Source: Paracoccaceae bacterium (GTDB lineage: Bacteria; Pseudomonadota; Alphaproteobacteria; Rhodobacterales; Rhodobacteraceae). From it: a stretch of 64,000 nucleotides of DNA. The stretch is taken from positions 1 through 64,000 of the forward strand of contig JALSKC010000052.1 in NCBI GenBank assembly GCA_026989055.1, written 5' to 3'. The position numbers and the translations under genes are program-made. This document shows positions 27,743 to 35,365 of the stretch, piece after piece. Under the pieces are notes generated by a model, which saw only the letters and a program-made list of their open reading frames with translations, made no database searches and had not been told where the DNA came from. How positions within the stretch are numbered: the stretch's first letter is position 1; each line of letters opens with the position of its first letter.

Positions 27743-28936
27743 TCAGGCGACCGAGAATTTCAGCAGCTTGATCGCGGCAAAGTCGCTCACGTCGCCGCCG
27801 ACCCGCTTGGTGGCATAGAACAGCACGTTCGGCTTGGCGCTGAACGGATCGCGCAGGATGCGCAGGTCGGGCCGCTCGGCGATGGTGTAGCCGGCTTCGA
27901 AATCGCCGAAGGCGATCGCCGCACCGAGGGTGGACATATCGGGCATGTCCTCGGCGATCAGCACCGGATAGCCCATCAGCCGCGCCGGTTCTCCGGCCGC
28001 CAGGCCGTCGGACCACAGGAAGCGGCCGTCGGCATCCTTCAGCTTGCGCACCTGGCCCGCGGTTTTCGAGTTCATCACGAAAGAGGCATTGGCCCGATAC
28101 TGCGCCCCCAGCGCATAGACCACGTCCACGATCTTGTCGGCCGATCCGATATCGCCATCGACCCCGGTCGGGATGTAGCCCAGATTGCCCCAGCTCCAGG
28201 TGCTGTCGTCCACCAGCGGATGCGACAGGAAGCCGGTGGGCTTGTCGATGCCGTCGCCATTGACGAAGGCCGCGGCCTCGGCGCGGGCAAACTTGTCGGC
28301 GATGCGCGCCGCAAGCCAGCCCTCGATGTCGAAGGCACTGTCGTCCAGCAACCGCTGGCTGACCTTCGGCAGGGCCGAAAGCTCGTGCAGCGGGATGGTG
28401 ATGCGCTCGATGGTCGGAGTCGATGTCTCGGCGGCTGCGGCAAGTTCGCTGGCCCAGCCCGAGCCCACGTCGGTGCTGTCGATCAGCACGTCATAGCTGG
28501 TCGCCTCGACATTGACCACGCTGGCAACCTGACGCAGAGACGAGGTGGCACGAAGCACGCTGCGAATGGTCTCGGCAGTCTGGGGGTCCACCAGATAGCC
28601 GCCATCGGCAGCCACCGCGGTGGACATGGCCTTTCCTTCCAGGGCCAGCCCGCGCAGCCCCTCGTCATCGCCGCGGCGCACATAGGCCTCGAAGGCCTTC
28701 TGATGCGGCGCAGCCTCGTCACGGGCGGCGCTCAGCGCCGGGCGGCTCAGGGTCACGGATTTCTTGTCCAGCATGGTCAGTCGCTCTTCTTGCTGTTGAA
28801 GTTTCTTATGAATATCGTCCCGGAATTTCTTGATTTCCCGAACAAATCCGGTCACTGCAGTCTTGATCTCAGCCACCGGCTCCACGGACAAGGCGTCACC
28901 GCCCGCCCGAGATTTCCCCTCGGTCGTCTTGCTCAT
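27743..28936 (-). CDS. GTA g5: major capsid protein (HK97 fold)
   Basis: A 397-residue HK97-family capsid precursor. Residues 1-105 form a charged helical scaffold-like delta domain with a predicted coiled coil (AEIKTAVTGFVREIKKFRDDIHKKLQQQEERL). The mature fold begins near ALEGKAMSTAVAADGGYLVDPQ, and processing by the g4 protease would occur there. The C-terminal KPNVLFYATKRVGGDVSDFAAIKLLKF is typical. The ATG at 28936 is used with CAGGA upstream; the frame's preceding TTG is discounted. Confidence 0.95.
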   Translation of the reverse strand: MSKTTEGKSRAGGDALSVEPVAEIKTAVTGFVREIKKFRDDIHKKLQQQEERLTMLDKKSVTLSRPALSAARDEAAPHQKAFEAYVRRGDDEGLRGLALEGKAMSTAVAADGGYLVDPQTAETIRSVLRATSSLRQVASVVNVEATSYDVLIDSTDVGSGWASELAAAAETSTPTIERITIPLHELSALPKVSQRLLDDSAFDIEGWLAARIADKFARAEAAAFVNGDGIDKPTGFLSHPLVDDSTWSWGNLGYIPTGVDGDIGSADKIVDVVYALGAQYRANASFVMNSKTAGQVRKLKDADGRFLWSDGLAAGEPARLMGYPVLIAEDMPDMSTLGAAIAFGDFEAGYTIAERPDLRILRDPFSAKPNVLFYATKRVGGDVSDFAAIKLLKFSVA

Positions 28937-28982
28937 CAAACAATCCTGTTTCCTGGTTGCGTTCTCGGGGATTCAGCCTGCG

Positions 28983-29055
28983 CCCGGCGGCACCGCCGGG
29001 AGCGCCCGATCGCCCCCGTGAACGGAGATTGCTCGTCCGCTCGCGGTCGGGCGCT
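28983..29055. repeat. Structured dispersed repeat, copy 1 (within GTA cluster)
   Basis: Two linked inverted repeats lie in the spacer between g4 and g5. The first is CCCGGCGG (28983-28990) with CCGCCGGG (28993-29000). The second is AGCGCCCGATCGC (29001-29013) with GCGGTCGGGCGCT (29043-29055), a 13-bp stem with one G-U pair and a 29-nt loop. The same two modules in the same order occur at 56384-56486. Confidence 0.8.
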
Positions 29056-29082
29056 TTCTTGATCGCCTGTCCTGACGGGCCG

Positions 29083-29640
29083 CTAGTGCCCGGCCAGCTC
29101 CCACCGGGCTTCCTCGAACAGCTGCGCCAGCTCGCGCAGGGGCGCGACCTCAAGCTGCTCCTCCTTCGCGCCCACCCGCGCCTCGGGAAGCATCGGGAAG
29201 GTCACCAGCGACACCTCCCACAGCTCCAGTTCGCGCAGAAGCCGCTGCCCCCTGCCGTCCTTTTCCGCCTTCACCGTACGGTAGCCGATCGACAGCCCGT
29301 CGATCGCCCCCGCCCCGATCAGCGCCGCCGCCTCGCGGGCCCGTGCCACATCGGCCAGGAGGCGCCCCTTCACATACAGGCCCCGGTCATCCTCGTACAC
29401 CTCGTCCCAGATGCCGATCGGCTGCGCCGGATCGTGCTGCCACAGCATCTTGACCCGCCGCCCTGCCTTTTCCAGTGCCTTCAGGCTGGCGGCATAGGCG
29501 CCCGGCAGCACCACGTCGCCGCCCTTGTCGGGCTTCCCGAAATAGCTGGCATATCCTTCGATCACCGCACCGTCGGCCACCACCAGCGCCTCGCCCGCAC
29601 GGGCAAACTTGCGCTCCGGCGCGCCCTCGAAATCGCTCAT
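29083..29640 (-). CDS. GTA g4: prohead maturation protease (HK97 type)
   Basis: A 185-residue serine protease of the herpesvirus-assemblin fold that trims the capsid protein. The catalytic pair is H69 (LWQHDPAQPIG) and S117 (IDGLSIGYR). The start overlaps the g3 stop (ATGA). No g3.5 gene is present between them. Confidence 0.93.
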   Translation of the reverse strand: MSDFEGAPERKFARAGEALVVADGAVIEGYASYFGKPDKGGDVVLPGAYAASLKALEKAGRRVKMLWQHDPAQPIGIWDEVYEDDRGLYVKGRLLADVARAREAAALIGAGAIDGLSIGYRTVKAEKDGRGQRLLRELELWEVSLVTFPMLPEARVGAKEEQLEVAPLRELAQLFEEARWELAGH

Positions 29641-30818
29641 TGCACCTCTCCTTCATCCAGCTTCGGCAAGCCCAGCAGCGCCCGCTTCTCGGCGTCGCTC
29701 AGAAACGAGGCCTCGGCCACGCGGCGCCACTGCGCCTCGCGCTCGCCCGAAAGCGCCGGCACCTGGTCCAGATCGGGCCGCAACTCGACCGCCTCGCCGG
29801 TAAAGCCGGCCAGCCAGTGGGACACCGCCGCCGTGACCCGGCTCGCCAGCGGCAGCACCGTCAGCCGGTAGAACGCCCGGTTCGCCTCCTGGTAATTGGC
29901 GTAGGTCGCATCCCCCGGGATCCCCAGCAGCATCGGCGGCACCCCGAAGGCCAGAGCGATCTCGCGCGCCGCCGCCTCCTTGGTCTTCTGAAACTCCATG
30001 TCGGAGGGCGAAAAGCCCATCGGCTTCCAGTCCAGCCCGCCCTCCAGCAGCATCGGCCGCCCGGCATTCCTCGCCCCCTGGTGATGTGCCTCCATCTCGG
30101 CCAGCAGCCTGTCATACTGATCGGCGCTCATGACCCCCTGCCCGTCCGCGCCTCGGTATATGATCGCCCCCGAAGGCCGCGCCGCATTGTCCAGAAGCGC
30201 CTTCGACCAGCGCGAGGCGGCATTGTGCACATCCACCGCCGCCGCGGCAGCCTGCATCGGCGAGAATCCGTAGTGATCGTCCTGCGGGTGAAAGGCGCGG
30301 ACATGACAGATCGGTGATGTGCCGGAGACCACCTCGAAGCGGTGCCTGCGCCCGCCCACCTTGTATTCGTAGGCCACCGGCCAGCCATCGGCGCCGGGGA
30401 TCAGGCGCATCCGGTCCGAACGCAGAACATGCAGTTCGGCCGGCACGCCCGCCTCCCCGCCAACCGCCTCCAGGTAACCGTCGCCCGAAAGCAGCAGCTG
30501 CCCGTAAAGCGACTCGAACAGTTCGGCGCGCCCCTGAAGCGGATTCGGGCGCGAAATCAGCGCCAGAACCGGATGCTCCTCGAAACGCCTCTCGGCATCC
30601 TGGAGCACCAGAGGCAGGGCCGCAGCGGCTTCGGCAATCAGCTTCACGCAGCGGAATCCGACCGGATTTCCCAGAAATCCCACCCTTGTCAGAGTCACCG
30701 TATCGCGCGCGCTCCAGGCAACGCGCCCGGCACTTCCCCAGGCGGCAATCCTCCCTGTCGCCGAAGCCTTGCGCTCCGGGGCTTCAGGCCCCCGGCGGCG
30801 GAAAAAATCCAGTTTCAT
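29637..30818 (-). CDS. GTA g3: portal protein (HK97 type)
   Basis: A 393-residue portal subunit that forms the dodecameric DNA channel at one capsid vertex. MKLDFFRRRGPEAPERK leads into the portal fold; FGVPPMLLGIPGDATYANYQEANRAFYRLTVLPL is the conserved stem and clip region. The ATG at 30818 is chosen by family N-terminus. An AAGGAG site is somewhat distant from it and better spaced for a TTG two codons earlier, so the exact start is uncertain. Confidence 0.93.
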   Translation of the reverse strand: MKLDFFRRRGPEAPERKASATGRIAAWGSAGRVAWSARDTVTLTRVGFLGNPVGFRCVKLIAEAAAALPLVLQDAERRFEEHPVLALISRPNPLQGRAELFESLYGQLLLSGDGYLEAVGGEAGVPAELHVLRSDRMRLIPGADGWPVAYEYKVGGRRHRFEVVSGTSPICHVRAFHPQDDHYGFSPMQAAAAAVDVHNAASRWSKALLDNAARPSGAIIYRGADGQGVMSADQYDRLLAEMEAHHQGARNAGRPMLLEGGLDWKPMGFSPSDMEFQKTKEAAAREIALAFGVPPMLLGIPGDATYANYQEANRAFYRLTVLPLASRVTAAVSHWLAGFTGEAVELRPDLDQVPALSGEREAQWRRVAEASFLSDAEKRALLGLPKLDEGEVQ

Positions 30819-30984
30819 CAGCAAAGACACTCCTTCTCGCGCGCACAGGGCCCAGGCCCCGGCGTTCCATGCTTCTCCCCGGTCCGGACACCCCGCCGGA
30901 GGGCAGCGTCCTCGGGCGCCCCCTCCCCACCCACCGGCCGCGCGCGCGGCGCGGAGCATCCGCAAGAGACGGTGGCGGCCCCGA

Positions 30985-32379
30985 TCACCCCAGCGTCCGC
31001 ACCTGCGGCCGCATCCAGCGGGCCGCCGGAGCGATCATCAGCTCGTGCAGCGCCCAGACCAGCGCATCCACCCGGTCCGGAGAACCCTTGCCCGAGAACC
31101 CGTGCGCCGTCATGGCGCACATCTGCTCCTCCAGCCCCTCGAGCCCGCGCACATGAAATACGCGCCCCTGCTCGTAAAGCGCCGCAACCGGCTCGGCGCG
31201 GGCCCCCTTGCCGCGGCTGGCGCGCACCGCCCGATAGGGCACCAGCGGGTCGATCTGCCGGATGACGCTTTCGACCAGATCGCCGCCCTGGTTCACCTCC
31301 GCCACCAGCCGGTCCGCCCCGTGGCGCGCCATCGCCGCCAGCGCGGCTTCGGCCCATTGCTGCGGCGAGGCCCCGGACACCGAAGCATCCTCTAGCACCA
31401 CCGCCCGCCAGTCCTGCGGCGGCCCCTGCGTCACCGCGCCGACCACCACGATACCGCATTCGTCGGAGTCCGCGTGCCCGGTCACCGGAGGGTCCACCGC
31501 CACCACCACCCGGTCGAAGTCGGGCAGATCCTCGATGCGCAGCGCTTCGAGGCCGGCCGCCGACCAGAGCGCGCCCTCGACATCTTCCAGCAGAACGCCA
31601 TCGAGCTCCTGCCGCCCCAGCCGGGTGCCGGCATAGCGGGCACGCACCTCTTCGAGAAAGGATTGTGCAAGAAAGGCCCGGTTCGCCTCGGTCGGCGCCT
31701 GGGTGACCGCCGTGGATGGGTTTGCCAGAATCGCCTTGAGCACTCCGACGTTGCGCGGTGTCGTCGTCACCACAACCCGCGGATCGTCGCCCAGCCGCAG
31801 ACAGAACTGCAGCATGTCCCAGGCCTGCTGGGCCCGCTTCCACTTGGCCAGCTCATCCACCCAGGCGGCATCGAACTGCGGCCCGCGCAGGCTCTCCGGT
31901 TCATGGGCCGAAAACAGCTGCGCGGTCGCGCCATTGGGCCATTCGAGCATCTTGCGGCTGGCACGCCATAGCGGGCGCCGATCGGGAGGCGAACAGGCCA
32001 GGATACCGCTCTCGCCGAAGACCATCACCTCGCGTGCCTGCTCGATGGTTTCGCCCACCAGCGCCACCCGCCGCGCCCGCCCCGCATCCAGGGGCCGGGG
32101 GCCCTCCACCTGGGCTCGCACCCATTCGGCCCCGGCACGGGTCTTGCCGGCGCCGCGCCCGCCCATCACCACCCAGGTCCGCCATTCTCCCTCCGGCGGG
32201 AGCTGATGATCGAGGGCCCAGAACTCGAACAGGTAGGGCAGAGCCAGCAGCGCGCCCTCGCCCAGCTCATTCAGGAATCTGTCCACCAGCTGCGGCGCGG
32301 CGCAGGCAAGCCAGTCTATGTCGGACTTCAGCCCGCGCTGCGGCAAGGTCGATGGCGTAGCCACCGGCAATTCCTTCAT
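30985..32379 (-). CDS. GTA g2: terminase large subunit
   Basis: The packaging motor: an ATPase that drives DNA into the prohead and a nuclease that cuts host DNA with low sequence specificity. The 464-residue protein has Walker A GGRGAGKT (73-80), Walker B AAWVDE (D175, E176), the coupling motif VVVTTTPRN and a C-terminal RNase H-like nuclease with VVAVDPP and SPDRVDALVWAL. The start is ambiguous: ATG at 32379 has AAGGA too close, while GTG at 32364 has AAGGAA six bases upstream. Either choice overlaps g1 by roughly 100 bp. Confidence 0.94.
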   Translation of the reverse strand: MKELPVATPSTLPQRGLKSDIDWLACAAPQLVDRFLNELGEGALLALPYLFEFWALDHQLPPEGEWRTWVVMGGRGAGKTRAGAEWVRAQVEGPRPLDAGRARRVALVGETIEQAREVMVFGESGILACSPPDRRPLWRASRKMLEWPNGATAQLFSAHEPESLRGPQFDAAWVDELAKWKRAQQAWDMLQFCLRLGDDPRVVVTTTPRNVGVLKAILANPSTAVTQAPTEANRAFLAQSFLEEVRARYAGTRLGRQELDGVLLEDVEGALWSAAGLEALRIEDLPDFDRVVVAVDPPVTGHADSDECGIVVVGAVTQGPPQDWRAVVLEDASVSGASPQQWAEAALAAMARHGADRLVAEVNQGGDLVESVIRQIDPLVPYRAVRASRGKGARAEPVAALYEQGRVFHVRGLEGLEEQMCAMTAHGFSGKGSPDRVDALVWALHELMIAPAARWMRPQVRTLG

Positions 32380-32605
32380 GTTCCTTGATGCGGTTTTCAA
32401 TTTTCGTCTTCTCGATGGCCAGCAGCTGGATCGCCCCGCTCAGCAGCCGCGTCTCCTTTCGGATCTCTGCCGCCGCCCCGCCCGGGTTGTCTTCCAGCCG
32501 CCGGGTGGTTTCTCCAAGTGCCCTGATCGTTTCTTCGACCTGCTTCTGCGCGAGCGCGAGGAGCTCTCGCATCTCCCCGTCGATCGCGGGTGTCTTCAAT
32601 GCCAT
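32267..32605 (-). CDS. GTA g1: terminase small subunit-like protein
   Basis: A 112-residue first gene of the cluster. It is largely helical, with a coiled-coil-rich centre (MRELLALAQKQVEETIRALGETTRRLED and EIRKETRLLSGAIQLLAIEKTKIENRIKEHE), consistent with the ring-forming small terminase of GTAs. Assignment rests on position and helical character. The ATG at 32605 is used; the frame stays open further upstream through the leader hairpin, which is not expected to be coding. The 3' end overlaps g2. Confidence 0.8.
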   Translation of the reverse strand: MALKTPAIDGEMRELLALAQKQVEETIRALGETTRRLEDNPGGAAAEIRKETRLLSGAIQLLAIEKTKIENRIKEHEGIAGGYAIDLAAARAEVRHRLACLRRAAAGGQIPE

Positions 32606-32653
32606 TCGTTGTTGCCGCCTCTCATGCACCGGCTCCGCACGAGCGAAATGAAA

Positions 32654-32683
32654 AAGCGGCCACCGGGGAACCCGGAGCCGCTT
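32654..32683 (-). terminator. Intrinsic terminator in the leader of the GTA operon
   Basis: On the minus strand AAGCGGC (32683-32677) pairs with GCCGCTT (32660-32654), and CCGGG (32675-32671) pairs with CCCGG (32667-32663) around a TTC loop. A T-tract (TTTTT, 32655-32651) and then CATTT follow at once. This is the best Rho-independent terminator in the window apart from those of acpP and rplI. It lies between the putative promoter and g1, so it would stop most transcripts after about 54 nt unless read-through is allowed. Confidence 0.85.
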
Positions 32684-32708
32684 GCCCACTTCTTCTAGCT
32701 TGTCCGAA

Positions 32709-32737
32709 GGTATACATGAGAGCGTGCGCAGAGTCAA
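32709..32737 (-). promoter_or_regulatory. Sigma-70-type promoter of the GTA operon (or of a short leader RNA)
   Basis: On the minus strand TTGACT (32737-32732) and TATACC (32714-32709) are separated by exactly 17 bp. Transcription would start near 32702, about 97 nt before the g1 start codon. It lies 79 bp downstream of the mltG stop. Confidence 0.7.
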
Positions 32738-32764
32738 GCTGAAACGCTCCGGACCGCACGCCAA

Positions 32765-32781
32765 GGTTAAGAAAAGATTAA
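32765..32781 (-). promoter_or_regulatory. CtrA binding site upstream of the GTA promoter
   Basis: On the minus strand the sequence reads TTAA, seven bases (TCTTTTC), TTAACC, an exact match to the CtrA box TTAA-N7-TTAA(C). It is centred about 71 bp upstream of the predicted transcription start. TTAA is rare in this G+C-rich window. CtrA is needed for GTA production in R. capsulatus, so direct control is likely here. Confidence 0.8.
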
Positions 32782-32815
32782 TTTTTCCCGCATCTGGAGA
32801 AGCGCCGCCCGGGAC

Positions 32816-33970
32816 TCAGTTCCCCCCGCGACCGGCCTCGATGGCGCGCCAGCGGGCGACATTGGCGTTGTGCTCAGCCAGGGTCTCGGCAAAGACATGA
32901 CCGCCGCTGCCATCCGCCACGAAGAACAGATAGGCGGTATCGGCCGGGTTCACAGCCGCCCGGATCGAGGCGATGCCGGGGTTGGCGATCGGCGTCGGTG
33001 GCAGCCCCTCGATCACATAGGTGTTGTAGGGCGTTTCCCGGCGCAGCTCGCTCTGGCGCAGACCGCGCCCGAGGTTGCCCCTGCCGCCGGTGACCCCGTA
33101 GATCACCGTCGGATCCGTCTGCAGCCGCATGCCGCGCTTCAGACGGTTGACGAAGACAGAGGCAACGAGCGGGCGCTCCTCGGGGGTGGCGGTCTCCTTC
33201 TCGATGATCGAGGCCAGGATCAGCGCCTGCTCGGGACTCTCCAGCGGCAGCCCCTCGGCCCGTTCCTGCCAGGCCTCGGCCAGGCGGCGCGCCTGCGTTT
33301 CCTCCATCCGCGCCAGCAGCGCGCCGCGATCGCTCCCTGCCGTCACTTCATAGCTGTCGGGTGCCAGCATCCCCTCCGGCGGCATGGCCGCGATTTCTCC
33401 GGACAGGAAATCGGCCGCCTCCAGCGCCCGGACGACCTGCCAGACGGTCGTGCCCTCGGCCATCGAAAGCCGGTAGCGGGTGTCGGCTTCGGCACGGGCC
33501 TCGCGGTAGCTCTGCGGGGCTTCTTCGGCCAGCGGGTCGAAGGCGGCTACCTCGACGAAGCGGTTGCGCACCGGATCCAGTTCGCGCAGCTGCAGCCGTG
33601 TGCTGTTCACCCCGATCCGGAAAACCACCTCGGTGCCGCAGGTCGAAGCCCCGCCGCGGGTAACGATATCGACGATCTCGGCCATCGAGGCGCCGGCCGG
33701 CACCAGGAAGCTCCCGGCCTTCAGCTGCCCCGACTTGCCGCTGTAACTCGCCCCGATGCGCAAAATTGCCGGGCTGCGAACCGCCCCCATCCCGGCCAGC
33801 TGTTCGGATACCCGGTTCATGTTAGAACCCCGCTCGACGCGCAGGCAGATCGCCTGCTCAAGCGGCCCCGGGGCGGCATACTGCTTCTTGCCCCAGGCCA
33901 CGATGCCGGCAACGAGCGCCAGGATGACGATGAAAAGCGTCAGCGCATTGGACGCCACGTGCCGCCACAT
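32816..33970 (-). CDS. mltG: Endolytic murein transglycosylase
   Basis: An inner-membrane enzyme that cleaves nascent glycan strands and sets their length. The 384-residue protein has one N-terminal membrane helix (about 5-27), a LysM-like region and the YceG catalytic domain with the glutamate in ASIIEKETATPEERPLVASVF and LQTDPTVIYG. It starts at ATG 33970 overlapping the fabF stop (TGATG); a GTG three bases earlier is an equal candidate. It is the last housekeeping gene before the GTA operon. Confidence 0.94.
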   Translation of the reverse strand: MWRHVASNALTLFIVILALVAGIVAWGKKQYAAPGPLEQAICLRVERGSNMNRVSEQLAGMGAVRSPAILRIGASYSGKSGQLKAGSFLVPAGASMAEIVDIVTRGGASTCGTEVVFRIGVNSTRLQLRELDPVRNRFVEVAAFDPLAEEAPQSYREARAEADTRYRLSMAEGTTVWQVVRALEAADFLSGEIAAMPPEGMLAPDSYEVTAGSDRGALLARMEETQARRLAEAWQERAEGLPLESPEQALILASIIEKETATPEERPLVASVFVNRLKRGMRLQTDPTVIYGVTGGRGNLGRGLRQSELRRETPYNTYVIEGLPPTPIANPGIASIRAAVNPADTAYLFFVADGSGGHVFAETLAEHNANVARWRAIEAGRGGN

Positions 33971-35232
33971 CACTCCTCGACCTTCCGGAAGATCACGCTG
34001 GCGTTGGTGCCACCGAACCCGAAGGAGTTGGACAGCGCCACCTCGATCTCGCGCTCGCGCTTCTCGTTGGCGGCCAGATCCAGCACCGGCTCCACCGCCG
34101 GGTTGTCGAGATTGATGGTGGGCGGGGCCACCTGATCGCGAATCGCGAGGACGCAGAAGATCGCCTCCACCGCACCTGCCGCCCCCAGCAGGTGGCCGAT
34201 CGAGGACTTGGTGGAGGACATCGTCGCCTTCGCCGCCGCCTCGCCCATCAGCCGCTCGACGGCGGCCAGTTCCACGGTGTCTGCCATGGTCGAGGTGCCA
34301 TGGGCGTTGATGTAATCGATATCGGCGGGCGTCAGCCCGGCTCGCTCGATCGCCGCCTTCATCGAACGGTATCCCCCGTTGCCGTCCTCGGCGGGGGCCG
34401 TGATGTGATAGGCATCGCCCGACAGCCCGTATCCGGCCACCTCGGCATAGATCTTCGCACCGCGTGCACGGGCATGTTCCAGCTCCTCGAGCACCACCAC
34501 CCCGGCACCCTCGCCCATCACGAAACCGTCGCGGTCCGCGTCATAGGGGCGCGAGGCGCGCTCGGGCTCGTCGCCGCGCCTGGTGGACAGCGCCTTGCAG
34601 GCGTTGAACCCGGCAATCCCGATCTCCGAGATCGGGCTTTCCGCACCGCCGGCGATCATCACGTCGGCATCGCCCCACTGGATCAGCCGCGCCGCATCGC
34701 CGATCGCATGGGCACCGGTGGAACAGGCCGTCACCACCGCATGGTTCGGCCCCTTGAACCCGTAGCGGATGCTCACCTGCCCGCTGACCAGGTTGATCAG
34801 CGCACCGGGGATGAAGAAAGGCGAGACACGGCGCGGCCCGCGCTCCCTGAGCAGCACCGCGGTATCGGCAATCGAGGACAGCCCCCCGATGCCCGAGCCG
34901 ATCATCACCCCGGTGCGCAGCAGCGCCTCCTCTGCTTCGGGCTTCCAGCCCGCATCGCTCACCGCCTGTTCGGCCGCGGCCATGCCGTAGAGGATGAAAT
35001 CATCCACCTTGCGCCGCGCCTTGGGCGACATCCACTGATCGGGGTTGAAGCTGCCGTCCGAGCCGTCGCCAAGGGGAATCTCGCAGGCATAGGTAGTGGC
35101 CAGATGGCTGGCGTCGAAACGGGTGATCGTGCCCGCCCCGGACTGCCCGGCCAGCAACCTCTGCCAGGTTTCCTCGACACCACAGGCCAGAGGCGTGACC
35201 ATCCCCAGACCGGTAACCACCACTCGACGCAT
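33970..35232 (-). CDS. fabF: 3-oxoacyl-[acyl-carrier-protein] synthase II
   Basis: Condenses malonyl-ACP with acyl-ACP in fatty acid elongation. The 420-residue protein has the thiolase-fold triad C170 (TACSTGAH), H311 (NAHGTSTMADT) and H347 (SIGHLLGAAG). The ATG at 35232 has AAGGGGG upstream. It is coupled to mltG and separated from acpP by the rhodanese-HigA fusion gene and an intrinsic terminator. Confidence 0.97.
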   Translation of the reverse strand: MRRVVVTGLGMVTPLACGVEETWQRLLAGQSGAGTITRFDASHLATTYACEIPLGDGSDGSFNPDQWMSPKARRKVDDFILYGMAAAEQAVSDAGWKPEAEEALLRTGVMIGSGIGGLSSIADTAVLLRERGPRRVSPFFIPGALINLVSGQVSIRYGFKGPNHAVVTACSTGAHAIGDAARLIQWGDADVMIAGGAESPISEIGIAGFNACKALSTRRGDEPERASRPYDADRDGFVMGEGAGVVVLEELEHARARGAKIYAEVAGYGLSGDAYHITAPAEDGNGGYRSMKAAIERAGLTPADIDYINAHGTSTMADTVELAAVERLMGEAAAKATMSSTKSSIGHLLGAAGAVEAIFCVLAIRDQVAPPTINLDNPAVEPVLDLAANEKREREIEVALSNSFGFGGTNASVIFRKVEE

Positions 35233-35365
35233 GCCTGCCCCCTTTTCTGCACGAAGCCTGTCCGGCACGTGATACCCCGGCCCGAGGGAAAGGGGCAAGA
35301 GCGGCCGGCCGCATTGTCCGCCAGCCGCCCCGCCGGGGCGCGTTCGCAGCTTCGAAAGGCCGGGC

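Noticed and set aside
17937-32605. Active prophage
   Set aside because: Gene set and order are those of a GTA. There is no integrase, repressor, replication or lysis gene and no attachment-site duplication was seen; flanking genes are housekeeping.
32649-32699. 16-codon plus-strand open frame (MKKRPPGNPEPLAHFF)
   Set aside because: It coincides with the terminator hairpin on the opposite strand and has no ribosome binding site. The hairpin explains the sequence better.
35326-35340. Terminator hairpin between the rhodanese-HigA gene and fabF
   Set aside because: CGCCCC-GCC-GGGGCG is a short 6-bp stem in very G+C-rich DNA with no T-tract. It is not strong enough to report as a feature.
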